64,000 nucleotides of DNA from NCBI RefSeq assembly GCF_000317205.1, contig NZ_AJLK01000073.1, forward strand, positions 83,507 through 147,506. Direction: 5' to 3'. Shown here piece by piece: positions 53,823-63,675 of the stretch (position 1 is its first letter; every line of letters starts with the position of its first letter). Position numbers and translations under genes: made by a program. The notes below the pieces were generated by a model that was not told where the DNA came from, ran no database searches, and worked only from the letters and a program-made list of their open reading frames with translations. The DNA is from Fischerella muscicola PCC 7414 (GTDB lineage Bacteria; Cyanobacteriota; Cyanobacteriia; Cyanobacteriales; Nostocaceae).

Positions 53823-54716
53823 ATGAGTTTCGGTATCGGTGATTTATTTTGGATATTTCTGCTTTTTTCGTCTTTTCAACCGATTTGGCAAAAACGTCAG
53901 ATTGAATATCGACGCTTCCGTGCCCTTCAAGAATTTCAGCAGCAACGTAAAAGTAGAGTAATTTTTCTGATTCACCGCCAAGAGTCTATTAGTTTACTGG
54001 GAATTCCCATATCACGCTATATTACTATTGAAGACTCAGAACAGATTTTGCGGGCAATTCGTCTGACTCCGCCAGATGTGCCAATCGACCTAATTTTACA
54101 TACTCCTGGTGGTTTAGTCTTAGCAACTGAACAAATTGCTAGAGCCTTGATTCGTCATCCCTCTAAAGTTACAGTTTTTGTACCCCACTATGCCATGAGT
54201 GGTGGAACTATGCTTGCTTTAGCTGCTGACGAAATTATTATGGATGCCAATGCTGTTTTAGGGCCTGTTGATCCCCAACTTGGAAATTTTCCGGCAGCAA
54301 GTGTACTTAAGATTGTAGAAGATAAACCTATCAGTGAAATTGACGACCAAACGCTGATTATGGCAGACTTGTCGCGCAAAGCTATTCAGCAGGTACAAAA
54401 CTTTGTGCGGACTCTATTAAAAGACAATATACCAAGGCAAAAAGTTAAGGCAGAAAATATCGAAAACATCGTTCAAGCCTTGACAACTGGACGCGTTACT
54501 CATGACTATCCCATCACAGTTGAAGAAGCAACAGAAATGGGGCTGCCCATAACAGTAGGACTACCGCGCATAGTTTACGACTTGATGGAGTTGTATCCCC
54601 AACCCCAAGGCGGACGCCCAACAGTACAGTATATCCCCATGCCTTACGATGACCGTCGCCCTATTCTACCAGTTCCCAAGGGTAGACCGTTGGAAGAACC
54701 AACTCAACTGCGTTAA
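53823..54716 (+). CDS. SDH-family ClpP-fold membrane serine protease
   Basis: 297 residues from ATG 53823 (MSFGIGDLFWIFLLFSSF); a GTG eight codons earlier is an alternative. One N-terminal membrane helix is followed by a ClpP/crotonase fold: PIDLILHTPGGLVLATEQIARAL, VFVPHYAMSGGTMLALAADEI with the nucleophile Ser in A-M-S-G-G, and MDANAVLGPVDPQLGNFP. This matches the SDH (Ser-Asp-His) protease family. It probably cleaves membrane-associated proteins at the cytosolic face. Single gene; substrate unknown. Confidence 0.88.
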   Translation: MSFGIGDLFWIFLLFSSFQPIWQKRQIEYRRFRALQEFQQQRKSRVIFLIHRQESISLLGIPISRYITIEDSEQILRAIRLTPPDVPIDLILHTPGGLVLATEQIARALIRHPSKVTVFVPHYAMSGGTMLALAADEIIMDANAVLGPVDPQLGNFPAASVLKIVEDKPISEIDDQTLIMADLSRKAIQQVQNFVRTLLKDNIPRQKVKAENIENIVQALTTGRVTHDYPITVEEATEMGLPITVGLPRIVYDLMELYPQPQGGRPTVQYIPMPYDDRRPILPVPKGRPLEEPTQLR

Positions 54717-54760
54717 TGGTAATTGGTAATGGGTAATGGGTAATTGGTAATGGGTAAATA
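54717..54760. repeat. GGGTAAT/TTGGTAAT array
   Basis: TAATTGGTAATGGGTAATGG units directly after the protease stop. It is the same type as 4245-4296. Confidence 0.75.
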
Positions 54761-54832
54761 AAAATACTATTACCAATCACCAATTACTTACTAACCACTA
54801 ACTACCAATAAATTCAGTTACTTGCGTTAAAT

Positions 54833-55525
54833 CTAAGGTGTAGATGTTGGGGTTGCTGTTGGTGTTGCCGTGGGTGATGGAGTAGATGTTGGGGTTGTTG
54901 TGGGTGATGGTGTAGATGTTGGGGTTGTTGTGGGTGATGGTGTAGATGTTGGTGTTGCCGTAGGTGTTGCCGTAGGTGTTGGGGTTGCTGTTGGCGTTGC
55001 CGTAGGTGATGGTGGTGTAGATGACGGCGCTGCTGATGGATTTTGGAGTATCCTCTTAGCCTCTTTGTCAAGTCTCTGCCGCAATGCTAAGTCGGCAATT
55101 CCTGTTTGGGGTAGTTGGAGTTTTTTCTGATAAAGCTTGACTGCGGATTGGGTTTGAGGCCCATAATATGGGTTTTTAGGTAAAAGAGGATTTGGTTTTG
55201 CCACCAGATTTAAGTTTGCCTGGAGAATCCTGACAATGTTTGCCGCAAATGCTTGGGTTTTTGGCCCGGCTATGCCATCCACTGGTTGCAGTCTATAACC
55301 CTTTTGAAATTCTTGAATTGCTTTTTTAGTTTCCGCATCTGTTAGAGGTGCATTTGATACCGTAACTTTATAACCTAATCCTTGCAGTACGCTACGAAAT
55401 TGCTGTGGAGTATAGATTTGTTGCTGTACTGTTGTAGGTGTTTGTGCGATCGCTACACTTGCTGCGACTGTTACTATGCAAACAGTAGCTACACTCAGGC
55501 TTGATTTGCCAAATTCACACCACAT
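54833..55525 (-). CDS. Secreted peptidoglycan-binding protein with a Thr-Pro tail
   Basis: 230 residues. A signal peptide precedes AQTPTT. Two PG_binding_1 domains follow (FRSVLQGLGYKV, KKAIQEFQKGYRLQPVDGIA and LLPKNPYYGPQTQSAVKLYQ). The last 60 residues are PTATPT/PTPTST repeats. The repeat is also visible in the DNA as 12- and 18-base units (GGTGTTGCCGTA, GTAGATGTTGGGGTTG), so tail length probably varies by slippage. No catalytic domain is seen; it is likely a wall-bound protein. Ends 100 bases from the converging protease gene. Confidence 0.88.
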   Translation of the reverse strand: MWCEFGKSSLSVATVCIVTVAASVAIAQTPTTVQQQIYTPQQFRSVLQGLGYKVTVSNAPLTDAETKKAIQEFQKGYRLQPVDGIAGPKTQAFAANIVRILQANLNLVAKPNPLLPKNPYYGPQTQSAVKLYQKKLQLPQTGIADLALRQRLDKEAKRILQNPSAAPSSTPPSPTATPTATPTPTATPTATPTSTPSPTTTPTSTPSPTTTPTSTPSPTATPTATPTSTP

Positions 55526-55901
55526 AATTCAAACTCCTTTTTATGAAGCCAGCAAAATATTGATGTTACCAGAACTAACAGATGCATTTTAAGTTTATAT
55601 AAATACTTTGGCTGAAATATTAATGATTTTTGATTAATAGCATTATCTTCAGTTTAAAATTGGATAATTTGTATAAAAAGTTTTTCATCCTTGATCCGAA
55701 AAAAGTATTTTTACTTAGCAAACAAGATATGCGAAAAAGTTTAAATCAGCAGAATTTAGAGTTGTTTAATGGTAGCTGTTGGTTGTTGGGTGTTTGTTGT
55801 TGAGTTTAGTTGTTTGTTGATAATTTGATTCTTTACAATCACCGACTCACTACTGACCACTAACTACTAACTAATAACCACTTACAATATTGATAGCAAG
55901 A
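55526..55901. other. Gap between the PG-binding and membrane-protein genes
   Basis: AT-rich, with TTGTTGGGTGTTTGTTG and CTAACTACTAACTAATAACC repeats near 55,785-55,880. No gene or terminator is evident. Confidence 0.55.
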
Positions 55902-57317
55902 ATGTCTAATTCAAAATCTCTCAATAATTCCAAGCTATGGTTTGAACGAGTGATGGCAATTATTGCCACTATCAACTTATGCTTAGTTTTGTTTAATTTA
56001 AGTTATATTTCTTGGCGGGATAGATATTTACAATATGTACCGCGAATTGTGATTGCTTATGATCCAGTAAAAGGTATTGAACCTCATAGGGAAACTGAAA
56101 AATATCTCAACACAATTGATGAACTGAAAAATCAGGTTAGTAAAAATGGGTTACAGTCTCCCGAAGCAGAATCCCAGTTAGCTGAGTTACGTCGTCTTAG
56201 TGTTGAAATGATAGTCAATAATCCGTTTGCATCAGCTAATAAAAGTGGCACGTTGGAAAAAATCAAAAATAAAATGCGTGCCCACATGAACGAAGAATCT
56301 GCCAAAAAAGCCTTTGCAATTTTTTGGACTCAAGAGTATTTAGCGCAAAACGGCTGGACAAATGAATTTATGTTTTTTAACCAGCAAATCAGACCTTTAA
56401 TTGCTACTAACTACTACCGGAGAATTGGCGAAAATGGCGAATATATTGATTATTTTTGGCTGATTGATTTACCTTTTGTATGCATCTTTGCTGTGGAATT
56501 GTTAATCCGCAGCTATTACATTAAACGCCGCTATCCCAGTTTCAGTTGGTTGAATGCGATTTTGTGGCGCTGGTATGACTTATTTTTACTACTACCTTTT
56601 TGGCGCTGGTTACGAACTATAACTGTGATCATCCGTCTTGATCAAGCACAGATATTAAATTTGCAACCGATTAGACAGGAAATACACTTGGGCATTGTAT
56701 CAAATTTTGCAGAAGAGATTACTGAGATAGTTGTGGTCAGAGTGATTAACCAGGTGCAAGGTTCTATTCGCCGAGGTGAATTAGTTAGTTGGTTTTTGCA
56801 AAAAGAGAATCTGCGTCCTTATATAGACATAAATAACGTCAACGAAGTAGAAGCGATCGCTGCTATTTTGGTACAAACCATCGTCTACCAAGTTCTGCCT
56901 AAAATTCAACCAGAACTAGTGGCTATATTGCAGCACAATCTTGAAGGTGCTTTAAATAATTCCCCTGTTTACCGCAACCTGCAAAACTTGCCTGGAGTAA
57001 CAAAAATACAAACACAGTTGAGTGAGCAACTAGCAACTCAAATCACCACAAATCTATACAATGCTCTTGTGACAACAGTGGAAGATCCTGTTTCCGCAAA
57101 ACTCTCTAGTCAATTAGTGCAACGTTTTAGTGAAGCCTTAGGAGAGCAAATACAACAAAAACACGTACTCTTAGAACTGCAAAGCTTACTTGTAGACTTT
57201 TTAGAGGAAGTCAAGCTGAACTACGTCAGACGCCTATCCCAAGAGGATTTTAATAAAATTTTAGAGCAAACCAGGCAGTTGAGGAGTGTAAGGAGTGGGA
57301 CACGGGAGGTGGGGTGA
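55902..57317 (+). CDS. Conserved membrane protein with a voltage-sensor-like segment
   Basis: 471 residues from ATG 55902; a TTG four codons earlier is an alternative. One helix lies near residue 20, then a polar coiled-coil region, then a paired helical region (YFWLIDLPFVCIFAVELLIR, LNAILWRWYDLFLLLPFWRW and LRTITVIIRL). This resembles S2-S3-S4 of ion-channel voltage sensors (E-L-L-x-R, W-x-D, then spaced Arg), but there is no pore helix or selectivity filter. The C-terminal 200 residues are helical and cytosolic. The final codons (SVRSGTREVG) fall in a repeat. Function unknown; the voltage-sensor likeness is only by eye. Confidence 0.72.
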   Translation: MSNSKSLNNSKLWFERVMAIIATINLCLVLFNLSYISWRDRYLQYVPRIVIAYDPVKGIEPHRETEKYLNTIDELKNQVSKNGLQSPEAESQLAELRRLSVEMIVNNPFASANKSGTLEKIKNKMRAHMNEESAKKAFAIFWTQEYLAQNGWTNEFMFFNQQIRPLIATNYYRRIGENGEYIDYFWLIDLPFVCIFAVELLIRSYYIKRRYPSFSWLNAILWRWYDLFLLLPFWRWLRTITVIIRLDQAQILNLQPIRQEIHLGIVSNFAEEITEIVVVRVINQVQGSIRRGELVSWFLQKENLRPYIDINNVNEVEAIAAILVQTIVYQVLPKIQPELVAILQHNLEGALNNSPVYRNLQNLPGVTKIQTQLSEQLATQITTNLYNALVTTVEDPVSAKLSSQLVQRFSEALGEQIQQKHVLLELQSLLVDFLEEVKLNYVRRLSQEDFNKILEQTRQLRSVRSGTREVG

Positions 57318-57440
57318 TGGGGTGATGGGGTGATAGGGAGGTGGGGAGGTGGGGAGGTGGGGAGGTGGGGAGTGTGAGGAGTCCAATAATAACCCCACCA
57401 ACAACCAACAACCAAACAACAAACAACCACCAACAACCAA
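57300..57440. repeat. GGTGGGGAGGTGG array and AACAACCAAC repeats
   Basis: GGGGTGATGGGGTGATAGGG units begin inside the end of the preceding gene, then ACAACCAACAACCAAACAAC units follow. No gene. Confidence 0.8.
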
Positions 57441-57491
57441 CAAATTCTTTCTTGCTTCTCGCTTAAAAAAAAATACGCTACACTCAAAGAG

Positions 57492-57573
57492 AGGCGAATC
57501 AAGTTTGATTCGTCTAAAGACTTCTTGGAAGATATCCCTATCGCAGGAAGTGGGTAAACACCCACTTTTTTTG
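57492..57573 (+). promoter_or_regulatory. Leader hairpins and terminator upstream of rimP
   Basis: GGCGAATC pairs with GATTCGTC (57493-57514). Further down AAGTGGGT, loop AAAC, ACCCACTT is followed by TTTTTTT (57548-57572), a textbook intrinsic terminator that ends 14 bases before the rimP start codon. This placement suggests transcription attenuation of the rimP-nusA operon. Confidence 0.7.
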
Positions 57574-57586
57574 TTGGAATTGTCGC

Positions 57587-58048
57587 ATGACTCATCCTTT
57601 AGTCCCACAAATTATTGATTTGGCCACACCAGTAGCAGAAGAACTGGAATTAGAGATCGTTGGGGTAGTTTTTCACACCAACCAACGTCCACCAGTTTTG
57701 CGGGTGGACATTCGCAACCCACACCAAGACACTGGGCTGGATGATTGCGAACGGATGAGCCGTGCTTTAGAAGCAACTCTAGATGCGGCAGAAGTCATTC
57801 CAGATACCTATGTTTTGGAAGTATCCAGTCCTGGTATCTCCCGACAATTAACAACAGACAGAGAATTTATTTCCTTCAAAGGGTTTCCCGTGATAGTTTC
57901 CACCTCCCCGCCCTACGAGGGACAGCAAGAGTGGACAGGGCAATTAATTCGTCGGGATGAAACATCTGTTTATTTAAATCAAAAAGGTCGGGCGATCGCA
58001 ATTCCCCTCACTCAAGTTACCAAAGTGCGGTTGGATGAGCGCCGATAG
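57587..58048 (+). CDS. rimP: Ribosome maturation factor RimP
   Basis: RimP binds the 30S subunit and helps its assembly. 153 residues, starting [20 protein letters not shown], with the N-terminal domain text [20 protein letters not shown] and the [18 protein letters not shown] segment. The family signature [14 protein letters not shown] is near residue 78, and a C-terminal Sm-like domain follows ([15 protein letters not shown]). It heads the operon with nusA downstream, the usual bacterial order. No strong ribosome site is seen, and the upstream terminator hairpin lies close to the start. Confidence 0.95.
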   Translation: MTHPLVPQIIDLATPVAEELELEIVGVVFHTNQRPPVLRVDIRNPHQDTGLDDCERMSRALEATLDAAEVIPDTYVLEVSSPGISRQLTTDREFISFKGFPVIVSTSPPYEGQQEWTGQLIRRDETSVYLNQKGRAIAIPLTQVTKVRLDERR

Positions 58049-58396
58049 AAGAGGGGAAGGGGATTGGTGATCAGGGATCAGTGATCGGGTATCGGGAGAA
58101 GACAAGGGAGGGAAGAAAGACACGGGAAGAGGACAGGGAGAATATTTTTGATAAGTTCTCCCTTGTCTGTTACTCTGGGCGTCACCCTTGTCTTTTCCCC
58201 CTAGTTTGGCTTGTCCCCTAGTTAATACCTTGAGGTTAAGGGTGGAAAGGGAAAGGGAAAAGGGTAAATTCAAGCCTTTCCCCCTTGCCCCTTACCCTTT
58301 TCCCAGACCAGAAGGAATATAAAAAATGCTTATCCGAAAAGTATTGAATCCCCAGCCCCTAATCACCTATCCCCGATCCCTAATTATTTAAGGAGA
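58049..58396. other. Repeat-rich gap between rimP and nusA
   Basis: GGATTGGTGATCAGGGATC and ACAAGGGAGGGAAGAAAGAC repeats with partly complementary TTCTCCCTTGTC and CCCTTGCCCC tracts further on. The gap breaks the usual tight spacing between rimP and nusA. No gene or clear terminator. Confidence 0.6.
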
Positions 58397-58402
58397 TTGC
58401 TT

Positions 58403-59737
58403 ATGTCAATGGTTAGTTTACCTGGTTTGAAAGAGTTAATTGAAAGTATAAGTAGAGAGCGTAATTTACCTCGGATGGCGGTGCAATCAGCCATTAGAGA
58501 AGCGCTATTAAAAGGTTATGAACGTTATCGTCGTGCCCAAAATTTAGACCGCAAACAATTTGATGAAGATTACTTTGAAAATTTTGATGTTCAACTAGAT
58601 GTAGAAGAAGAAGGTTTTCGCGTCGTTGCTACTAAAACAATAGTTGAACAAGTCAGCAACACCGACCATGAAATTGCCTTGCAACAGGTGCAAGACATGG
58701 GAGGCGAAGAAGCACAATTGGGTCAAGAAGTAGTACTAGATGTTACTCCAGACCAAGGGGAATTTGGCCGGATGGCAGCAATGCAAACCAAGCAAGTATT
58801 GGCGCAAAAACTGCGGGATCAGCAACGGCAATTAATTCAAGAAGAGTTCCAAGATTTAGAAGGAACAGTTCTACAAGCTAGAGTATTGCGGTTTGAGCGG
58901 CAATCAGTAATCCTGGCTGTGAGCAGTGGTTTTGGTCAGCCAGAGGTAGAAGCGGAATTACCCAAGCGTGAACAACTGCCTAATGACAATTATCGGATTG
59001 GTGCTACATTCAAAGTCTATTTAAAAAAAGTTTCTCAAGGTCAGCAACGCGGGCCACAGCTATTAGTATCTCGGGCTGATGCTGGTTTGGTAGTTTATTT
59101 GTTTGCCAACGAAGTGCCAGAAATTGAAGATGAAGTCGTACGCATTGTCGCAGTGGCACGGGAAGCTAACCCCCCATCCCGTCATGTGGGTCCTCGGACT
59201 AAAATTGCTGTAGATACTTTGGATCGGGATGTAGATCCCGTAGGTGCTTGTATTGGCGCCCGCGGATCGCGAATTCAAGTAGTAGTCAACGAGTTGCGAG
59301 GTGAAAAAATTGATGTCATTCGCTGGTCTCCAGATCCTGCTACCTACATTGCCAATGCCTTGAGTCCAGCACGAGTCGATGAAGTGCGTCTGATGGATCC
59401 AGAAACTCGGCAGACTCACGTCCTGGTAGCAGAAGACCAACTTAGTTTAGCAATTGGTAAAGAAGGACAAAACGTCCGCTTGGCTGCTCGTTTGACTGGT
59501 TGGAAAATAGATATCAAAGACAAAGCTAAGTATGATCATGCAGCAGAAGATGCTAAATTTGCTGCTGCGAGAGCGAAATACGCCGCAGAACTTGAGGAAA
59601 TCGAGGAGGAAGAATTAGACGAGGAGGAATTTAAGGATGAAAATCAATCAGAGTTAGAAGATGAATTAGACAACGAAATTGAAGACGAGTTAGACAACGA
59701 AATCGAAGACGAACTTTACGATCGCGATGCAGAATAG
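58403..59737 (+). CDS. nusA: Transcription termination/antitermination factor NusA
   Basis: NusA binds RNA polymerase and RNA and controls pausing and termination. ATG 58403 ([15 protein letters not shown]) is chosen since AAGGAGA precedes it by seven bases. The N-terminal domain is followed by S1 ([20 protein letters not shown]), and two KH domains with [13 protein letters not shown] and [19 protein letters not shown]. The C-terminal 60 residues are acidic and repetitive ([18 protein letters not shown]), as in other cyanobacteria; it lacks E. coli-type AR repeats. 444 residues. ylxR begins 15 bases later. Confidence 0.96.
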   Translation: MSMVSLPGLKELIESISRERNLPRMAVQSAIREALLKGYERYRRAQNLDRKQFDEDYFENFDVQLDVEEEGFRVVATKTIVEQVSNTDHEIALQQVQDMGGEEAQLGQEVVLDVTPDQGEFGRMAAMQTKQVLAQKLRDQQRQLIQEEFQDLEGTVLQARVLRFERQSVILAVSSGFGQPEVEAELPKREQLPNDNYRIGATFKVYLKKVSQGQQRGPQLLVSRADAGLVVYLFANEVPEIEDEVVRIVAVAREANPPSRHVGPRTKIAVDTLDRDVDPVGACIGARGSRIQVVVNELRGEKIDVIRWSPDPATYIANALSPARVDEVRLMDPETRQTHVLVAEDQLSLAIGKEGQNVRLAARLTGWKIDIKDKAKYDHAAEDAKFAAARAKYAAELEEIEEEELDEEEFKDENQSELEDELDNEIEDELDNEIEDELYDRDAE

Positions 59738-59752
59738 TTAAAACATTATTAA

Positions 59753-60028
59753 ATGAAACCAAACTATCGACGTTGTATTAGTTGTCGCAAAGTGGGTCTA
59801 AAAAATGAGTTTTGGCGGATTGTCCGCGTCTTTCCTTCTGGGCAGGTACAATTAGATGAGGGCATGGGGCGTTCAGCCTATATTTGCCCTAATATGAGTT
59901 GTTTAAGTGCAGCTCAGAAAAAAAACAAACTCGGGCGATCACTACATGCATCAGTGCCAGAAACACTGTATCAGACATTGTGGCAGCGCCTATCTCAAAG
60001 TAATCTCCCAAATCAAATCGAGCTTTAA
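59753..60028 (+). CDS. ylxR: YlxR family RNA-binding protein (DUF448)
   Basis: 91 residues of the YlxR/DUF448 fold. It starts MKPNYRRCISCRK, with the C-x-x-C and R-R-C-I family hallmark, and continues GRSAYICPNMSCLSAAQKKN, where the family normally reads GRGAYLCxxxxCL. In other bacteria YlxR binds RNase P and regulates it; here this is by analogy. It is always found between nusA and infB, as here. The ylxQ/L7Ae gene often found next in other bacteria is not visible. Confidence 0.92.
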   Translation: MKPNYRRCISCRKVGLKNEFWRIVRVFPSGQVQLDEGMGRSAYICPNMSCLSAAQKKNKLGRSLHASVPETLYQTLWQRLSQSNLPNQIEL

Positions 60029-60228
60029 CTGCTTTGGCGGTCATCCCCAGAGGAATTGTGCCGACAGCCGCACCCCAAGCGCTATCGCCACATCCTCTAT
60101 TATGCTCGTATTTAATGCCAAAATAGTAATAGGGTGTCTGGCAAATCGCTCTTTAATATCTAAAGGGGGCGAGACAACACTCCAAACATAGACTTACGCT
60201 CAATGTGTTGTGGAAGACTCAGAATCAG

Positions 60229-60450
60229 CAAAACAAAAACATAAAAAATTGCAATCTGGTAGCGCCCACGCGCAGTCCGGCGTCAACCATCGTTTTAGGT
60301 GGCGATGCCAGCCTTAAACCGATACATCTCTCTTTCCTGATTGGAGGCACCGGCAACAAAACGGCAACCTAAAAACAGTAATCAAAGGATGGAGATGTCG
60401 CAAAAGCTGGCATCCATCCGCTAAAACTGTAAATTATAGGGGAAGAGTGG
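60229..60450 (+). promoter_or_regulatory. Structured 5' leader of infB
   Basis: CTGGTAGCGCC (60,256-60,266) pairs with GGCGATGCCAG (60,301-60,311) with one mismatch. Inside lie ACGC/GCGT, and CATCG (60,288) could pair instead with CGATG (60,303), giving mutually exclusive folds. GGATGGA (60,387) pairs with TCCATCC (60,413) just ahead of the ribosome site. The rest of the 60,029-60,450 gap has no gene. Confidence 0.5.
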
Positions 60451-63400
60451 ATGAACAACGGCAAAGTTAGAATCTACGAATTATCAAAGGAATTGAATTT
60501 GGATAACAAAGAGCTATTAGCAATTTGCGACCAGCTCAATATCGCGGTCAAAAGCCATAGCAGCACAATCACAGAATCCGAAGCAGAACGCATTCGTTCT
60601 CAAGCGGAAAAAGTGGCGGCTACGCACCAGATGTCAAAAAAAGAGCATCATGGTGCAATTAGTCATAAACCAAATACAGCACAAATACCATCTCGTCATC
60701 GACCAGCTGCATCCCAAAAACAAGAATTGTTAGAAATTCGCAAACCAAAACCACCTAAAAATAGCCCCGGCAACGCCCTTGAGGCGTCAGCTGCTACCAA
60801 TAGTCAATTTGCTTCTTCTGAAGTTAACCCTCTGTTACCCCCCAGACCTTTCGCCACACCAGTCTCATCCATGAAGCCGACGGCACCCATTCGACCTGTT
60901 TCCCGAAATCAGTCTGAGGCAATCCAAGAAACTGCTGCTCTAGACGCAGACAAAACGCCCAAGTCAAACCAGCCCAAGGAGAAAATGGCAGCGGAAAAAC
61001 CAGAACCAACTTCCCCTGCACCAAATAAGCCGAAACCAGAAAAACCCCAAAAACCACAACTGGTTGCTCCACCCACAAGACCTGCTGCGGATAAACCCGA
61101 ATCCACGCCCCAGCCTCATCAACAAGAAAGACCTATCCTGAAGCGCGATCGCGATCAGACTCGAGATCAGGTCAAAGGTAAGGGAAAACCACAGCCTGCC
61201 ACAAATGTAGAGGCTGGACAGACCACTCAACAGCCGCCTAGACCAGCGCGTCCAGTCCCGGGACAGCCAAAGTCGGAGCAAAAAGGCAATAAAGGAGTCC
61301 CCGTTGCGGGAGATACCCCAAGACCCAAGCCTCCAACACGTCCAACTCCCGTACCAGCAGCAGTAGGACCACAAAAACCTGGGGCAGTATCACCAGTAAA
61401 ATCACAGATCGTCGACGAGGTAGAAACAGAGACAGAAGAAGACACTCCAGAAATCATCGAACTCAAGCGCCCCACACCTCCACGTCAACCAAAAACTGGT
61501 AAAAAGTGGCAGCCAGAGGAAGAAATTGACGAAGTTAAAGAATCTGGCAAGGCTAAAGTCGGTGCTAAAGGTAAACGTGTCAAGCCTATTGTTGATGACG
61601 AGGACTTTGAAGAAGATTTCCTCGATGATGAAGATGCAGAACTAGCTGCTGCTGCTGTGGCGGTCAGTAATGCGATCGTCCGTCCGCCCAAGCCGAAAAG
61701 TGGCAAAGCAGCACAGCCTGCTGCTGTGGTCGCCGCTCCGAAACCAACCAAAAAAGCCCCTGCTGCGGCTCGTGATCAACAGCGTCGCCCACAGGAGCAA
61801 AAGCGCGAACGTCCTGAAAAATTAATTATCACAGGCACGATGACCGTGCAAGAGTTGGCTGATGCCTTGGTGGTTGCCGACACAGAAATTGTCAAGATTC
61901 TGTTCCTCAAAGGCATGGCGGTGAGTATCACTCAAAGTTTGGATATCCCCACAATTACTTTAATTGCCAACGAACTAGGTACAGAAGTCGAAACCCAACA
62001 ACCAGAAGCTGAAGCCCGTAAAGTCACAGAAATGATCGACGTGGCAGACCTGGAAAACCTCCAGAGACGCCCACCAGTAGTGACAATTATGGGTCACGTA
62101 GACCACGGTAAAACTACCTTGCTCGATTCAATTCGCAATACCAAGGTAGCTGCTGGGGAAGCAGGCGGTATTACACAACATATCGGTGCTTACCACGTAG
62201 ACGTAGAACATGACGGCAAAGTCCAGCAAGTAGTATTTTTAGATACACCTGGTCACGAAGCTTTCACAGCCATGCGGGCGCGGGGAGCGCGGGTTACAGA
62301 CATTGCCATTTTAGTGGTGGCAGCTGATGATGGTGTCCGTCCCCAAACAATTGAAGCGATTAGCCACGCTAAAGCCGCAGAAGTGCCTATTGTTGTTGCA
62401 ATAAACAAAATCGACAAAGAAGGCGCCCAGCCAGACCGAGTTAAGCAAGAATTGACTAATTATGGTCTGACTCCAGAGGAATGGGGTGGCGAAACAATCA
62501 TGGTTCCTGTCAGTGCGATCAAAGGTGAAAATCTGGATACGCTACTTGAGATGATCCTGTTGGTTGCAGAAGTAGAAGAACTATCTGCTAACCCTGATCG
62601 TCCTGCCAAGGGAACAGTGATAGAAGCTCATCTTGATAAAGCCAAAGGCGCGGTTGCAACTCTGCTGGTGCAGAATGGTACACTGCGTGTAGGCGATATT
62701 CTAGTGGCTGGCTCGGTATTTGGTAAAGTTCGAGCCATGATCGATGACCGAGCGAGAAAAGTAGAAGCTGCAACTCCTTCTTTTGCTGTTGAGGTACTTG
62801 GTTTAAGTGATGTGCCAGCAGCTGGAGATGAGTTTGAGGTCTTCCAAAACGAAAAAGAAGCACGGGCACTCGCTAATGATCGTGCTGAGAAACAGCGTCA
62901 ATCCCGTCTCATGCAAGGCCGCGTCACCTTGGCTGCAATTTCCGCCCAAGCTCAAGAAGGCGAGTTGAAAGAACTCAACTTGATCCTCAAGGGAGACGTC
63001 CAAGGCTCAGTCGAGGCAATCGTGGGATCGCTCAAGCAAATTCCGCAAAACGAAGTCCAAATCCGCTTGTTGTTGGCGGCTGCTGGGGAAATTACCCAGA
63101 CGGATATTGATCTGGCCGCTGCTAGTGGAGCTGTGATCATTGGCTTCAACACCACTTACGCTAGTGGTGCTAGACAAGCTGCCGATGAAGCCGGCGTAGA
63201 TGTACGAGAATACAACATCATCTACAAACTTCTAGAAGACATCCAAGGTGCTTTAGAAGGTCTGTTAGAACCAGAGTTAGTAGAAGAACCTCTGGGTCAA
63301 GCAGAAGTACGTGCTGTCTTCCCTGTAGGTCGCGGAGCTGTTGCTGGTTGTTATGTCCAATCTGGCAAACTGGTTCGCAACTGCAAGGTGCGAGTACGTC

Positions 63401-63591
63401 GTGGCGGTAAAGTCGTCTACGAAGGGATTCTGGATTCGCTTAAGCGCATGAAAGAAGATGCCCGCGAAGTCAACACAGGGTTTGAGTGCGGAGTCGGCAT
63501 CGATAAATACAGTGATTGGACAGAAGGCGACATCATCGAAGCCTACCAGATGGTGACTAAGCGTCGTACCCTCTCGGCAGCAGCGAGATAA
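60451..63591 (+). CDS. infB: Translation initiation factor IF-2
   Basis: IF-2 is the GTPase that places initiator tRNA on the ribosome. 1046 residues, long because of a 400-residue Pro/Lys/Gln-rich N-terminal region ([18 protein letters not shown] at the start is the conserved IF2N fold). The second IF2N ([20 protein letters not shown]) lies near 470. The G domain has GHVDHGKT (548-555), LDTPGHEAF (DxxG), and [10 protein letters not shown] (NKxD). Domains II-IV follow, ending [15 protein letters not shown]. The start is supported by AGGGGAAGAG. Last gene of the rimP-nusA-ylxR-infB series. Confidence 0.97.
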   Translation: MNNGKVRIYELSKELNLDNKELLAICDQLNIAVKSHSSTITESEAERIRSQAEKVAATHQMSKKEHHGAISHKPNTAQIPSRHRPAASQKQELLEIRKPKPPKNSPGNALEASAATNSQFASSEVNPLLPPRPFATPVSSMKPTAPIRPVSRNQSEAIQETAALDADKTPKSNQPKEKMAAEKPEPTSPAPNKPKPEKPQKPQLVAPPTRPAADKPESTPQPHQQERPILKRDRDQTRDQVKGKGKPQPATNVEAGQTTQQPPRPARPVPGQPKSEQKGNKGVPVAGDTPRPKPPTRPTPVPAAVGPQKPGAVSPVKSQIVDEVETETEEDTPEIIELKRPTPPRQPKTGKKWQPEEEIDEVKESGKAKVGAKGKRVKPIVDDEDFEEDFLDDEDAELAAAAVAVSNAIVRPPKPKSGKAAQPAAVVAAPKPTKKAPAAARDQQRRPQEQKRERPEKLIITGTMTVQELADALVVADTEIVKILFLKGMAVSITQSLDIPTITLIANELGTEVETQQPEAEARKVTEMIDVADLENLQRRPPVVTIMGHVDHGKTTLLDSIRNTKVAAGEAGGITQHIGAYHVDVEHDGKVQQVVFLDTPGHEAFTAMRARGARVTDIAILVVAADDGVRPQTIEAISHAKAAEVPIVVAINKIDKEGAQPDRVKQELTNYGLTPEEWGGETIMVPVSAIKGENLDTLLEMILLVAEVEELSANPDRPAKGTVIEAHLDKAKGAVATLLVQNGTLRVGDILVAGSVFGKVRAMIDDRARKVEAATPSFAVEVLGLSDVPAAGDEFEVFQNEKEARALANDRAEKQRQSRLMQGRVTLAAISAQAQEGELKELNLILKGDVQGSVEAIVGSLKQIPQNEVQIRLLLAAAGEITQTDIDLAAASGAVIIGFNTTYASGARQAADEAGVDVREYNIIYKLLEDIQGALEGLLEPELVEEPLGQAEVRAVFPVGRGAVAGCYVQSGKLVRNCKVRVRRGGKVVYEGILDSLKRMKEDAREVNTGFECGVGIDKYSDWTEGDIIEAYQMVTKRRTLSAAAR

Positions 63592-63641
63592 AACAGTGGC
63601 TGGGAGAAGAAGTGAACACTTCGTATCTGGGCTAAACACCG

Positions 63642-63675
63642 GACATGGAAAGTTTATGGCTAAACTCTCCATGTC
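63642..63675 (+). terminator. Hairpin after infB
   Basis: GACATGGAAAGTTTA pairs with TAAACTCTCCATGTC, with one internal mismatch, 50 bases after the stop. It is not followed by a T-run, so it may instead protect the 3' end. The remaining 63,676-64,000 is AT-rich with a GTGGGGGTGTAAGGGTG repeat near 63,810 and no gene. Confidence 0.5.

Noticed and set aside
54814..55130. Frames of His-Gln-rich and Val-Gly-rich text opposite or beside the PG-binding gene
   Set aside because: They are other readings of the Thr-Pro repeat DNA.
59907..60191. Frame overlapping ylxR and continuing to 60,191 as a possible ylxQ/L7Ae gene
   Set aside because: The translation (GGHPQRNCADSRTPSA) does not resemble L7Ae, and it starts inside ylxR.
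60203..60244. A 13-codon reading frame, MCCGRLRISKTKT, ahead of infB
   Set aside because: There is no ribosome site and a frame this short is expected by chance. The paired cysteines are suggestive but not evidence.
61227..61751. Minus-strand frames inside infB
   Set aside because: They lie in the Pro-rich IF-2 region, whose base composition leaves opposite frames open. No start site or homology supports them.
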